NCBI GenBank assembly: GCA_017460885.1
Contig: JAFUAB010000036.1
Span: forward strand, 30,723-94,722
Length of the DNA stretch: 64,000 nucleotides
Source of the DNA: Lachnospiraceae bacterium
Lineage (GTDB): Bacteria > Bacillota > Clostridia > Lachnospirales > Lachnospiraceae
Direction: 5' to 3'
This document shows positions 1-8,406 of this stretch, piece by piece. Each line of letters starts with the position of its first letter. The stretch's first letter is position 1. Under the pieces are notes generated by a model that worked only from the letters and a program-made list of their open reading frames with translations, had not been told where the DNA came from and did not search any database. Both the position numbers and the translations under genes were made by a program.

Positions 1-1221
1 GTATGTGTAATGAGGCATATACCGATTTTTACGTTTATCAACAAAATGGACCGTGATGCCAACGATACCTTTGATCTGCTGGATGATATAGAAAAGGAAC
101 TCGGTATAGCCACATGCCCCGTCAACTGGCCGATCGGTTCGGGTAAGTCCTTTAAGGGAGTATTTGACAGGCAGAAGGCCTGTGTGAATCTTTATTCCGA
201 TACCGAAAAGGGAACCAAAGAGGGAGAGACGCATACGATCCCCATAGACGATTCGGATGCACTTGTTGCGGAGATCGGCCGGGAAGCCTGGGAAAAGCTT
301 ACCGAAGAGATCGAACTCCTTGACGGAGCCAGTGCGGAATTTGATCTGGATACCGTTCGGGCAGGAGATCTGACTCCTGTATTTTTCGGATCTGCCCTGA
401 CAAATTTCGGTGTGGAGATATTCCTTAAGTACTTCCTCGAAATGACCACTACACCGCTGGCCAGAAATGCAGATAAGGGACTTATAGATCCGGTCGGAAA
501 CGAGTTTTCGGCGTTTGTATTTAAGATCCAGGCAAATATGAACAAGGCACACCGTGACAGGCTGGCGTTTATGAGGATATGCTCCGGCAGATATGACTCC
601 CAGATGGAGGTTAAGCATATCCAGTCCGGCAAGGTCATGCGTCTTTCACAGCCCCAGCAGATCATGGCGGATTCACGTAAGATCCTGGATGAGGCCTATG
701 CCGGCGATATCATAGGCGTCTTCGATCCCGGCATCTTTTCCATAGGAGATACTCTGGTGGCACCTAAGGAGGATTACAGGTATGAGGGCATACCGACCTT
801 TGCACCCGAGCATTTTGCCAGGGTCAGACAGCTGGATACGATGAAGCGCAAACAGTTTGTAAAGGGCGTTACCCAGATAGCGCAGGAGGGCGCGATCCAG
901 ATCTTCAAGGAGCTCGGCAGCGGCCTTGAGGAGGTTATCGTGGGTGTTGTGGGAGTGCTTCAGTTCGATGTGCTCAAATACAGACTTGAAAACGAATATA
1001 ACGTGGAGATAAAGCTTGAAAGCCTTCCTTACGAATATATAAGGTGGATAGAGAACTATACCGAAGTGGATGTACAGAGACTGACCGGTACGTCCGATAT
1101 GAAAAAGGTATCGGATCTGAAAGACAGGCCGCTCCTTTTGTTTGTGAATGAATGGAGCGTGAGGATGACCCTGGAGAGAAATGAGGGACTTGTTCTTTCT
1201 GAGTTTGGTTCGGCGGATTGA
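1..1221 (+). CDS. prfC: Peptide chain release factor 3 (RF-3), 5'-truncated by the window edge
   Basis: RF-3 is a translational GTPase that recycles RF-1/RF-2 from the ribosome after termination. The reading frame is open from the first base. The visible N-terminus contains the G4 region FINKMDRD, so the P-loop and switch regions lie outside the window; about 405 of roughly 530 residues are present. Domain II follows (AFVFKIQANM; IGDTLVAPKE), then the RF-3-specific C-terminal domain (GVVGVLQFDVLKYRLENEY). The GVLQFDV segment separates RF-3 from elongation factor G. The stop at 1219-1221 is one base before the ATG of the next gene. Identification is firm; only the 5' end is missing. Confidence 0.96.
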   Translation, partial: VCVMRHIPIFTFINKMDRDANDTFDLLDDIEKELGIATCPVNWPIGSGKSFKGVFDRQKACVNLYSDTEKGTKEGETHTIPIDDSDALVAEIGREAWEKLTEEIELLDGASAEFDLDTVRAGDLTPVFFGSALTNFGVEIFLKYFLEMTTTPLARNADKGLIDPVGNEFSAFVFKIQANMNKAHRDRLAFMRICSGRYDSQMEVKHIQSGKVMRLSQPQQIMADSRKILDEAYAGDIIGVFDPGIFSIGDTLVAPKEDYRYEGIPTFAPEHFARVRQLDTMKRKQFVKGVTQIAQEGAIQIFKELGSGLEEVIVGVVGVLQFDVLKYRLENEYNVEIKLESLPYEYIRWIENYTEVDVQRLTGTSDMKKVSDLKDRPLLLFVNEWSVRMTLERNEGLVLSEFGSAD

Positions 1222-1222
1222 T

Positions 1223-2575
1223 ATGATATTGAAGAGTTTTAAACGAAATATTGCCGCCGGGTGTTTATGCCTGCTGATGACTGCGGTGCTTCTTACGGGA
1301 TGCGGCGGTCTGTATATCGTGCGTCCCGAATCAGCGGAAACGGGCAGAAGGGTTGAGCCTATACCTGAGCAGGAACGCAGCGAGAGCGGCGAATATACTC
1401 CGTCATATATGGACAGTATCGGAAATGCCCAGTTTCCGTCATCCTACGGACTTGAGGATGATTGGGGCGGGTCCGATGATTATGACGTGGAATCAAAAGA
1501 GGACTCAAGCGGCATAGACTCACTGGTGTATTTTACGCCGGAGCAGCTGCAGGTGGGCTATACCAATAACGCCGGTAAATATGCGTATGAGCATCTGACG
1601 GAGGAGGGACGCAAGGTATATAACCAGATGTATCTCGCACTTATCACGATGTCATCAAACATCGGCATTGACTGCTTTGATGTGGATGCGATCAATATGA
1701 TCTTTACGTGCGTTATGATGGATCATCCCGAGATATTCTGGACCTCCGGCTATGTATATACCCGCTATACCCGCGGCGAATCAATGGAGGCCATGGGCTT
1801 CAAAGGTACATATACGATGGATGCCAATACTGTCGGACAGCGTCAGGATGCGATAGATTATTATGTCAGTGCCGCACTCAGCGGCATGCCCGGCGGAGAC
1901 GACTATACCAGGATCAAATATATTTATGAATATATAATCAAAAATACGGAATATGATCTGAACGCCGTGGACAATCAGAATATCTGCTCGGTATTTATCA
2001 ATGGCAGAAGCGTATGCCAGGGGTACGCCAAGGCGACGCAGTATCTGTGCGAAAGAGTCGGAATACAGTGTTCGCTCATTACCGGAACAACGACACAGGA
2101 CGGTAATCACGCCTGGAATCTCGTGTATTCGGACGGAGAATATTACTATGTGGATACTACCTGGGGGGATGCCAACTATCGCAGCGAAAACGAAGAGGCG
2201 GGCTCCATGCCGTCGATCAGCTATGACTATCTCTGTGTTCCGGCATATGAGATGTTCCTGACGCATTATCCCAATGCACCCGTTGAGCTGCCGGCATGTG
2301 ATTCGATAGCCGATAATTACTATGTCAGAGAGGGTGCGTATTTTACATATCCCGATGAAGCGGGACTGCAGGCTGTGTTTGACAAGGCCTATGCACAGGG
2401 TAAGGAATTCGTGGCTATCAAGACCTCCGATGCCGTATCTTATCAGAGCGTGAAAGCATATCTGCTTGATAACCAGAACATATTCAGGATAATGGGAAGC
2501 CGCAAATCCGGTAATACCATCAGTTTCTGGGAAAACCAGGATGCGTTTACCATCAGTTTTAAACTTGATAACTGA
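1223..2575 (+). CDS. Secreted lipoprotein with transglutaminase-like domain
   Basis: The ATG at 1223 is chosen because it starts directly with a lipoprotein signal: positively charged N-terminus, hydrophobic core and lipobox LLTGC with lipid-modified Cys27. An acidic, low-complexity linker follows (about residues 35-100). Residues about 215-330 carry a transglutaminase/protease-like triad: Cys265 in VCQGYAKA, His296 in NHAWNL and Asp311 in VDTTWGD. In clostridial surface proteins such domains are thought to act as peptidases or cross-linkers; the substrate cannot be told from sequence. The product should be anchored on the outer face of the membrane. It follows prfC with one base between the genes, so it is probably co-transcribed; no strong Shine-Dalgarno site is visible. 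The length is 450 residues. Confidence 0.85.
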   Translation: MILKSFKRNIAAGCLCLLMTAVLLTGCGGLYIVRPESAETGRRVEPIPEQERSESGEYTPSYMDSIGNAQFPSSYGLEDDWGGSDDYDVESKEDSSGIDSLVYFTPEQLQVGYTNNAGKYAYEHLTEEGRKVYNQMYLALITMSSNIGIDCFDVDAINMIFTCVMMDHPEIFWTSGYVYTRYTRGESMEAMGFKGTYTMDANTVGQRQDAIDYYVSAALSGMPGGDDYTRIKYIYEYIIKNTEYDLNAVDNQNICSVFINGRSVCQGYAKATQYLCERVGIQCSLITGTTTQDGNHAWNLVYSDGEYYYVDTTWGDANYRSENEEAGSMPSISYDYLCVPAYEMFLTHYPNAPVELPACDSIADNYYVREGAYFTYPDEAGLQAVFDKAYAQGKEFVAIKTSDAVSYQSVKAYLLDNQNIFRIMGSRKSGNTISFWENQDAFTISFKLDN

Positions 2576-2593
2576 CATGGAATTTAATATAAT
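2565..2593 (+). promoter_or_regulatory. Sigma-A promoter of the asp23-nusB-xseAB-ispA operon
   Basis: TTGATA (2565-2570), a 17-base spacer and TATAAT (2588-2593). It overlaps the last codons of the lipoprotein gene and lies 75 bases before the Asp23 start. Predicted transcription start is near 2600. Seen in sequence; no activity data. Confidence 0.7.
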
Positions 2594-2667
2594 AATGTTG
2601 TTTATGGTCAAATGTGTGAGAACAACGTGACCTGACATCGGATCTTAGACCGGATTTGGAGGATAAT

Positions 2668-3045
2668 ATGGCGGATAAAGAAAAATTCGATGCAATATCT
2701 GAAAAAGAACCCATAGGATCGGTTAAAATTGCCGATGATGTGGTGGGCATGATCGCAGCTCTGGCTGCTACCGAGATAGAGGGAGTCCATGGTATGGCCG
2801 GCGATGTGACTGCCGAACTGCTCGACAGGGTCGGCGTAAGGGCTCTGAACAGAGGAGTCAAGGTAGATGTTTCCGGTAAATCCGTCAAGGCTTATCTCTC
2901 CATAGTTATGGAATACGGATACAATATTCCCGCTACCTGTCAGAAGGTACAGGAGAGAGTCAAATCCAGCGTAGAAAACATGACTTCCCTTAGCGTGACT
3001 GATGTAAACGTAAAGATTTCCGGCATCAGTGCGCCCGGCAAATAG
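2668..3045 (+). CDS. Asp23/Gls24 family envelope stress response protein
   Basis: A 125-residue protein of the Asp23/Gls24 (DUF322) family. The core runs from GSVKIADDVV through AALAATEIEGVHGM to KVQERVKSSVE, which is the whole single domain of the family. These proteins are membrane-proximal in staphylococci and are linked to alkaline or cell-envelope stress; in Clostridia a copy is very often found directly before nusB, as here. The start at ATG 2668 is set by TTGGAGG five bases upstream; a TTG within that site is less likely to be used. The next gene begins three bases after the stop, so the two are co-transcribed and probably translationally coupled. Confidence 0.92.
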   Translation: MADKEKFDAISEKEPIGSVKIADDVVGMIAALAATEIEGVHGMAGDVTAELLDRVGVRALNRGVKVDVSGKSVKAYLSIVMEYGYNIPATCQKVQERVKSSVENMTSLSVTDVNVKISGISAPGK

Positions 3046-3048
3046 ATC

Positions 3049-3453
3049 ATGACCAGAAGAAAGATACGTGAAGCGATATATCTGCTGCTGTTCAGGGTGG
3101 AGTTTCATCCGCCCGAGCTTATGGACGAACAGGTCGAACTGTTTTTTGATTCCGATAACTGGCCCGATAATGCGACTGACGGGGAACGGGATTATGTCAG
3201 GACCAAATTCGGAATGATAGCAGACAGGATAGACGAGATTGATGCGGCAGTTGACAGCAATAGCAAAAACTGGACTACATCACGAATGTCCAGATCGGAT
3301 CTGACGATCATCCGTCTGGCTGTATATGAGATCCTCTATGACGACGATATACCCACGTCGGTTGCGATCAATGAAGCGGTGGAGCTGGCCAAGAAATACG
3401 GTCAGGATTCATCCGGAGGTTTTGTAAATGGTGTCCTGGCCAAGTTTGCCTGA
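3049..3453 (+). CDS. nusB: Transcription antitermination factor NusB
   Basis: NusB binds boxA RNA together with S10 (NusE) and supports antitermination during rRNA transcription. The 134-residue product has the expected all-helical layout: N-terminal [18 protein letters not shown], central [20 protein letters not shown], and the C-terminal signature [15 protein letters not shown] followed by FVNGVLAKF. Length is normal for the family. It starts three bases after the Asp23 gene. A 77-base gap with short palindromes separates it from xseA. Confidence 0.96.
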   Translation: MTRRKIREAIYLLLFRVEFHPPELMDEQVELFFDSDNWPDNATDGERDYVRTKFGMIADRIDEIDAAVDSNSKNWTTSRMSRSDLTIIRLAVYEILYDDDIPTSVAINEAVELAKKYGQDSSGGFVNGVLAKFA

Positions 3454-3530
3454 TGATACAGGCTTATAAGGCCGGGACTTTTTGGTCTGTCGTAAAAAGC
3501 TGTGACAGCCGGTAAGTGACCGGTGACTCG

Positions 3531-4715
3531 ATGAGAACATACACAGTCGGTGAGATAACTAAATATATCCACAATATGTTCAGTCAGGACTTTATGCTGA
3601 AAAAGGTTCAGGTAAACGGCGAGGTCAGCAACTGTAAGTACCACCAGACCGGACATATTTATTTTACGCTTAAGGATGATGATGCGCAGATCTCGTGCGC
3701 GATATTCAAAAGCGCGGCGAGATTTCTGGATTTCAGGCTTGAGAACGGCCAGAACGTAGAACTCACGGGCCGTATAGACGTTTATGAAAAAAGCGGCTCC
3801 TACAGTCTGTACGCCGATACCGCCAGATTGAACACAAGTACCGGAGAGCTTTATCTTAAGTATGAAAAGCTCAGGGAAGAGCTGGAAGAGCGGGGAATGT
3901 TTGCCACCGAATACAAACAGCCCATCCCGAAATATGTTCGTACACTCGGAGTTGTAACGGCTCCGACCGGAGCCGCTGTCAGGGACATAATAGATGTATC
4001 CAAAAGACGGAATCCCGGGATCCGGATCATTCTCTATCCGGCTCTCGTGCAGGGAGATGGCGCATCCGCGAGCATAGCGGCCGGAATACGGGCCCTTACC
4101 GCACAGAATGTGGATGTTATGATAGTAGGCCGCGGCGGCGGATCGATCGAGGATCTGTGGGCGTTTAACGAAGAGGAAACCGCCCAGGCTATTTTTGACT
4201 GCCCGATCCCGATAATCTCGGCGGTCGGACATGAGACGGACATTACGATAGCAGATTTTGTCGCGGATATGAGAGCACCTACACCTTCCGCGGCCGCCGA
4301 ACTGGCAGTATATGAGTCGGACAGGCTGATCAGCGAATATAACGGTCTTCGTGACGGTCTTACGGAGGCCATGCTCGATGTGATCAAGGAATGCAGATAC
4401 AGACACAGGGAGCTGTCGCTGAAGGTAAACGCGCTTTCACCCTCCAGCCAGATGCTTCAGAAGAAAACCTATCTGATGAATCTGGAGGACAGACTGTCAG
4501 GTGCCATGAATGCCGTTACCGGGGAGAAAAGACACAGGCTGCAGATGTATATCGAAAGGATGAAGGGGTTATCGCCGCTTGAAAAGCTTAATCAGGGGTA
4601 TTCCGTCGTATCATCTCCGGTATCGGGCAGGATCAGCAGCGTCGGGGATGTCAGTGCCGGCGATGATATAAGGGTTTATGTCAGGGACGGATATTTTGAT
4701 GCCGTTGTCAGATAG
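3531..4715 (+). CDS. xseA: Exodeoxyribonuclease VII large subunit
   Basis: Large catalytic subunit of the single-strand-specific exonuclease VII, which makes acid-insoluble oligonucleotides and works with several XseB copies. The N-terminal OB fold (residues about 1-100; EVSNCKYHQTGHIYFTLKD) is followed by the catalytic domain with GVVTAPTGAAVRDI, the signature GRGGGSIEDLWAFNEE and SAVGHETDITIADFVADMRA, then a coiled-coil region and a C-terminal GYSVV tail. At 394 residues it is of usual size. ATG 3531 is preferred over the GTG at 3516 because the family begins close to the YTVGEIT motif. The subunit partner gene follows after 13 bases. Confidence 0.95.
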   Translation: MRTYTVGEITKYIHNMFSQDFMLKKVQVNGEVSNCKYHQTGHIYFTLKDDDAQISCAIFKSAARFLDFRLENGQNVELTGRIDVYEKSGSYSLYADTARLNTSTGELYLKYEKLREELEERGMFATEYKQPIPKYVRTLGVVTAPTGAAVRDIIDVSKRRNPGIRIILYPALVQGDGASASIAAGIRALTAQNVDVMIVGRGGGSIEDLWAFNEEETAQAIFDCPIPIISAVGHETDITIADFVADMRAPTPSAAAELAVYESDRLISEYNGLRDGLTEAMLDVIKECRYRHRELSLKVNALSPSSQMLQKKTYLMNLEDRLSGAMNAVTGEKRHRLQMYIERMKGLSPLEKLNQGYSVVSSPVSGRISSVGDVSAGDDIRVYVRDGYFDAVVR

Positions 4716-4728
4716 TGAGGATGATAAA

Positions 4729-4944
4729 ATGGATAACAGAGACGAGACCACGCTGGAAAATATGTTCGAACAGATCGAGGAACTGATTGAAGAGCTTGAG
4801 GATAAGGAGATCCCGATCGAGGACGCTTTTGCAAAATATGAATCCGGAATGAAGCTGCTGGAGAAATGTAACGACAGGATCGACATTATAGAGAAGAAGG
4901 TCATGAAGCTCGGCTCCGACGGCAGTCTGGAGGAGTTTAATTAG
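4729..4944 (+). CDS. xseB: Exodeoxyribonuclease VII small subunit
   Basis: Small subunit of exonuclease VII, 71 residues, made almost wholly of two helices: LENMFEQIEELIEELEDKE, then IEDAFAKYESGMKLLEKCN, ending in a charged helix. The EDAFAKYESGMKLL segment is the family hallmark (consensus L-e-s-Ye-G..L...C). ATG 4729 is preceded by GAGG at 4717-4720. It lies directly behind xseA, as in most bacteria, and its last codons contain a GAGGAG that is too far away to serve the next gene's first ATG. Confidence 0.93.
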   Translation: MDNRDETTLENMFEQIEELIEELEDKEIPIEDAFAKYESGMKLLEKCNDRIDIIEKKVMKLGSDGSLEEFN

Positions 4945-4961
4945 TTTTTATGGAGAAAAAC

Positions 4962-5861
4962 ATGGATTTTAACACAGAATTAAAGAACAGGATAGAGCGC
5001 ACCGAGGGGATCATTACCAAGTATCTGCCTAAGGAGGAGGGATACGGAGGCAGGGTTACCGAGGCCATGAATTACAGCTTTATGGCCGGCGGAAAGCGTA
5101 TACGCCCCATGCTCATGATAGAGACTCATATCCTGTGCGGGGGTGACGGCAGGCTGATCGCTCCGTTTATGGCGGCTATAGAGATGATACATACGTATTC
5201 GCTGGTTCATGACGATCTGCCGGCTATGGACGGGGATGAGCTGCGCAGGGGCAAGCCGTCTGCATGGAAGCAGTATGATGAGGCAATGGCCGTGCTTGCG
5301 GGTGACGGGCTGTTAAATTATGCCGCCGAGACGGCTCTGATGGCATTTGATCTGGCCGAGGACGAGCTGGATACAACATTTGTGGCCGAAGCCATGAAGC
5401 TGCTGTTTTATCATAGCGGCATTAACGGAATGATAGGCGGACAGTGTGCCGATGTGGAGGCCGGGAAGTCCCCGGACGTAAGCCCGGAGCAGCTTATATA
5501 CATATACAAGAACAAGACCGCGGCACTGATCCGTGCATCGATGGATATAGGAGCGCTGCTGGGGGGAGTGGACGACGATACGCTGATCGCCATTGACAGA
5601 GCGGCGTACAATATCGGGATAGCATTCCAGATACAGGATGATATCCTGGATGTGACATCTACCGAAGAGGAACTCGGCAAACCCATAGGATCCGATGACA
5701 AAAACAACAAGACCACTTATGTCACGGTCAACGGGCTGGATGCTTCCGCGGCCGAGGTTGAGAGACTGAGCAACGAGGCACTGGATATCCTGAAAGGTTT
5801 TGAAGTCCGCAACGAATTCCTCGAAGAGCTTGTCTCATCGCTGATCGGCCGCAAGGCTTAA
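4962..5861 (+). CDS. ispA: Farnesyl/geranylgeranyl diphosphate synthase (polyprenyl synthetase)
   Basis: Condenses isopentenyl diphosphate with allylic diphosphates to make the C15 (or C20) precursor of undecaprenyl carrier lipids. Both aspartate-rich motifs are present: DDLPAMD with the two-residue insertion typical of bacterial short-chain enzymes, and DDILD. GGKRIRP binds the diphosphate and GGQCAD is also conserved. The start is a choice: ATG 4950 has no ribosome site at a useful distance, whereas ATG 4962 has GGAG six bases upstream, inside the codons that would follow the first ATG; the shorter 299-residue form is taken. It ends the exonuclease VII operon. dxs, which supplies the same pathway, is about 5 kb downstream. 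Confidence 0.93.
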   Translation: MDFNTELKNRIERTEGIITKYLPKEEGYGGRVTEAMNYSFMAGGKRIRPMLMIETHILCGGDGRLIAPFMAAIEMIHTYSLVHDDLPAMDGDELRRGKPSAWKQYDEAMAVLAGDGLLNYAAETALMAFDLAEDELDTTFVAEAMKLLFYHSGINGMIGGQCADVEAGKSPDVSPEQLIYIYKNKTAALIRASMDIGALLGGVDDDTLIAIDRAAYNIGIAFQIQDDILDVTSTEEELGKPIGSDDKNNKTTYVTVNGLDASAAEVERLSNEALDILKGFEVRNEFLEELVSSLIGRKA

Positions 5862-5916
5862 GGAAAGGATCAATCAATTCAGTCATTAATAAAATCATTT
5901 ATTCAGGAGGATTATC

Positions 5917-6861
5917 ATGGGAATTGATATTCAGTATCTTTTGTTGCTGCAGGAACTGCGCAATGCCACCGGCGGTGTGTTTGATGAATTCTTCAATGCA
6001 CTGTCCAAATTCGCGGTGGATATTCTGCCGTTTCTGCCTTTCATCGTCTTTTGGTGCGTAGACAAAAAATGGGGCTACCGTTATATCGCTACCTGGGGCA
6101 TAGGCGAACTGGTTAACGGACTGATCAAGCTGACGGTATGCGCTTACCGCCCCTGGATTCGTTCGGAGCTTATCGAGCCGGCGGGAGATTCCAAGGTCGC
6201 GGCAACGGGTTATTCGTTCCCCAGCGGTCATACGATGGTCTCTACGGCCCTTTACGGTACCACCTTTGTGTGGCAGAAGGATAAACGCAGATGGCTGGCG
6301 GTCGTATGTGCGGTTCTGATCCTTCTGACAGGGTTTTCGAGAAATTTCCTCGGAGTGCATACTCCTCAGGATGTACTTGTCGGATGTACCGAATCCATTC
6401 TCCTTATTTTTATCATTGGGATAGTTCAGAACAGGATCGAAGGCAATGAAAAGCTTATTGATATACTTACCGTGATCGGTTTTGTTTTTGTGATCATAGC
6501 CATGGCGTATATCATGCTTAAGCCTTATCCGATGGATTATGTTGACGGCCGGCTTCTGGTCGACCCACAGAAGATGATGAACGATTCCTTCAAGGCATGC
6601 GGAGCGTTTATCGGATTTCTGATCGGAAGTTATATAGACAGACATTATCTGCATTATGAGATTCCCGTGAACGCAGTGGAACTGCCGGTGCTTACATGTA
6701 TAGGCGGCGCCCTTATGTTTGCATGGAAGGAACTTTTTGCTCCCGCTACGATAGTGGCAGCCTTCGGCAGTCATTGGGGAAATCTTACTGCAAACTTCAT
6801 TATGGTTATGTTTGCAATGTGGATCTGGCCTATGGTGATCCGGAAGTATTGTACAAAGTAA
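5917..6861 (+). CDS. PAP2-family membrane phosphatase
   Basis: A 314-residue multi-pass membrane protein of the type-2 phosphatidic acid phosphatase superfamily. The three catalytic signatures are intact: KX6RP beginning at Lys71, PSGH at 102-105 with His105, and SRX5H with Arg142 and the nucleophile His148 followed by PQD. About six to eight hydrophobic helices surround them. Members dephosphorylate lipid phosphates such as undecaprenyl diphosphate or phosphatidate; the position behind ispA fits a role in polyprenyl-phosphate recycling, but that is inference. The start is supported by AGGAGG six bases before the ATG. Confidence 0.9.
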   Translation: MGIDIQYLLLLQELRNATGGVFDEFFNALSKFAVDILPFLPFIVFWCVDKKWGYRYIATWGIGELVNGLIKLTVCAYRPWIRSELIEPAGDSKVAATGYSFPSGHTMVSTALYGTTFVWQKDKRRWLAVVCAVLILLTGFSRNFLGVHTPQDVLVGCTESILLIFIIGIVQNRIEGNEKLIDILTVIGFVFVIIAMAYIMLKPYPMDYVDGRLLVDPQKMMNDSFKACGAFIGFLIGSYIDRHYLHYEIPVNAVELPVLTCIGGALMFAWKELFAPATIVAAFGSHWGNLTANFIMVMFAMWIWPMVIRKYCTK

Positions 6862-6911
6862 GGAACTGTTCGGAAATATAAGTTAACTAAGACGGTTACG
6901 GAAGGCAGTTC

Positions 6912-7715
6912 ATGAAGAGATCGGAAAGAAATCATATTATCTGTGAAAAGGCACCTGTCATAGCGATGATCCTGTCCATGCTGATGATCACTTTTATTAT
7001 CAGCATGTTTTCGGGCAAAGACAGTCCGACCGGGTATCTGATCGAGTGCGGTGTTGCGTTACTTGTGATAGTGGCGTTCAGGTGGTGGTTTTCTCCGGGG
7101 TTTAAGGGCTGCATGCGGACGGAGGTTTCGCCCGGTGAGGTACTTGTGCTGTGTCTGCCCTATGTTTTACGCATAATTGCTGACACGGTATATACAGGTG
7201 TTGAAAACGACTGGTATTTTGAACCGACGGTCAAGTATTTATGCATGGCTCTTTCTGCCGGTATAGTGGAGGAATCGATGTTCAGAGTCTTCAGCATTCC
7301 CATCGGTATGAGATATCTGAAGAGCCGGCATAAGATCATGATCATAGTTTCTTTTATCTCACTTGTGTTTGGATTAATGCATCTGGCAAATCTTTCGGAG
7401 GGAAATCCGTCAATGGTGGTGGTGCAGGCCTTTGTCACGATGCTGGAGAGCATTTTTTTCTGTGCGATATATCTGCGCAGCGGCAGTATTATTCCGTCCA
7501 TGGTCCTGCACGGCGTATACGACTGGACCTGCTTCGTATTTGATCCTACGCTTGAAAACGGGATACTTGTGGCCGAGATGGATATTAGAATCATCTGGCC
7601 GATCCTCTTCTCGCTGGCAGCGGGTATCGTCGGATCATACATGATCAGGCCGGTGATGCATGAGAAGATAGAACGGATATGGCAGGATAAATGGGGATTA
7701 ACCGGAGAATCCTAA
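6912..7715 (+). CDS. CPBP-family intramembrane glutamic endopeptidase
   Basis: A 267-residue polytopic protein with the CPBP (CAAX protease and bacteriocin-processing, Abi) signature: motif 1 EESMFR with Glu120, Glu121 and Arg125, motif 2 FGLMH with His157, and a third conserved region SMVLHGVYDW. These are the catalytic positions of Rce1-like glutamic proteases. Bacterial members are linked to bacteriocin immunity, peptide processing and envelope functions; no precursor peptide is visible nearby, so the substrate is unknown. GGAAGG precedes the ATG. The stop codon overlaps a hairpin at 7713-7743. Confidence 0.88.
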   Translation: MKRSERNHIICEKAPVIAMILSMLMITFIISMFSGKDSPTGYLIECGVALLVIVAFRWWFSPGFKGCMRTEVSPGEVLVLCLPYVLRIIADTVYTGVENDWYFEPTVKYLCMALSAGIVEESMFRVFSIPIGMRYLKSRHKIMIIVSFISLVFGLMHLANLSEGNPSMVVVQAFVTMLESIFFCAIYLRSGSIIPSMVLHGVYDWTCFVFDPTLENGILVAEMDIRIIWPILFSLAAGIVGSYMIRPVMHEKIERIWQDKWGLTGES

Positions 7716-7743
7716 GGAAACGATTTGATCAGCGTTTCCCTAA
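7713..7743. repeat. Inverted repeat (possible terminator) after the CPBP gene
   Basis: GGAAACG pairs with CGTTTCC around a 10-base loop, starting in the stop codon region. No T-run follows, so termination is uncertain. The arms resemble the hairpins at 35942-35974 and 36040-36065. Confidence 0.4.
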
Positions 7744-7794
7744 GCTGCCGGCAGCAATGCCGGTCAGGATCTTTGAATCGATCGGGGTAGTTGA

Positions 7795-8346
7795 ATGAAT
7801 TCTGTAAAAAAAGCAAACGGATATATATCTCTGCTGTCGATCATACTGATGCTTGCTCATGCGGTCTATCAGCTGGTATCCTATGTGATCTTTTATTATA
7901 ATCCGGTGATCTCCAAGGTCCTCGGCTACGGCACGGCTGCTTTGATACTCATACATATCGTGTTGTCCGTGTTTAGTTTGGTACGTCTGCATGACAGCTC
8001 CTCCGTAATGTACAAAAAGCTGAATGCCAGAACGCTGATCCAGCGTGGAAGCGGAATGCTGATGCTGATCCTGCTGCCAATACATATCTATTCCTTCAAG
8101 CTGCTTGGCATGAGCGTGGGAACCATATGGTATTGGTTAGTTGAGGCGTCACAGGTCATTTTTTTTGCTTCGCTCTATACCCATGTTGCGATATCATTCA
8201 CCAGGGCCCTGATCTCTCTGGGATGGCTTACGGATGACCGAAAGAGAGCCTCGATCGACAGGTTTCTGATCATACTGGCACCCATCGCTGCGGTTATAAC
8301 CGGATTTATCATCGTCAGAACTCATCTGATGCTGTTTGGTCATTAG
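7795..8346 (+). CDS. Cytochrome b-type membrane anchor of a fumarate reductase
   Basis: A 183-residue protein with five hydrophobic segments (about 12-35, 46-63, 86-103, 112-138 and 155-175). Histidines lie in or next to helices at positions 22, 54, 97 and 130, a pattern suited to binding one or two b-type hemes as in SdhC/FrdC-like anchors. Overall similarity to named families is too weak to claim from sequence alone; the assignment rests on the two genes that follow, which are the flavoprotein and iron-sulfur subunits. It would pass electrons from the membrane quinone pool to the catalytic subunits. The ribosome site is weak (GGGG at 7784-7787). Confidence 0.7.
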   Translation: MNSVKKANGYISLLSIILMLAHAVYQLVSYVIFYYNPVISKVLGYGTAALILIHIVLSVFSLVRLHDSSSVMYKKLNARTLIQRGSGMLMLILLPIHIYSFKLLGMSVGTIWYWLVEASQVIFFASLYTHVAISFTRALISLGWLTDDRKRASIDRFLIILAPIAAVITGFIIVRTHLMLFGH

Positions 8347-8406
8347 GATCTGTCACAGAACAGCTCCTTAGGAAACACGGATAATTCATTACAGGATGTA
8401 AATATC

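Noticed and set aside
1781-2638. Long minus-strand frame opposite the transglutaminase lipoprotein gene
   Set aside because: It mirrors the codons of a well-supported + strand gene and has no recognisable domain or ribosome site. The same applies to the minus-strand frames at 3402-4406, 5899-6774, 16342-17607, 26849-27802 and 44340-45137.
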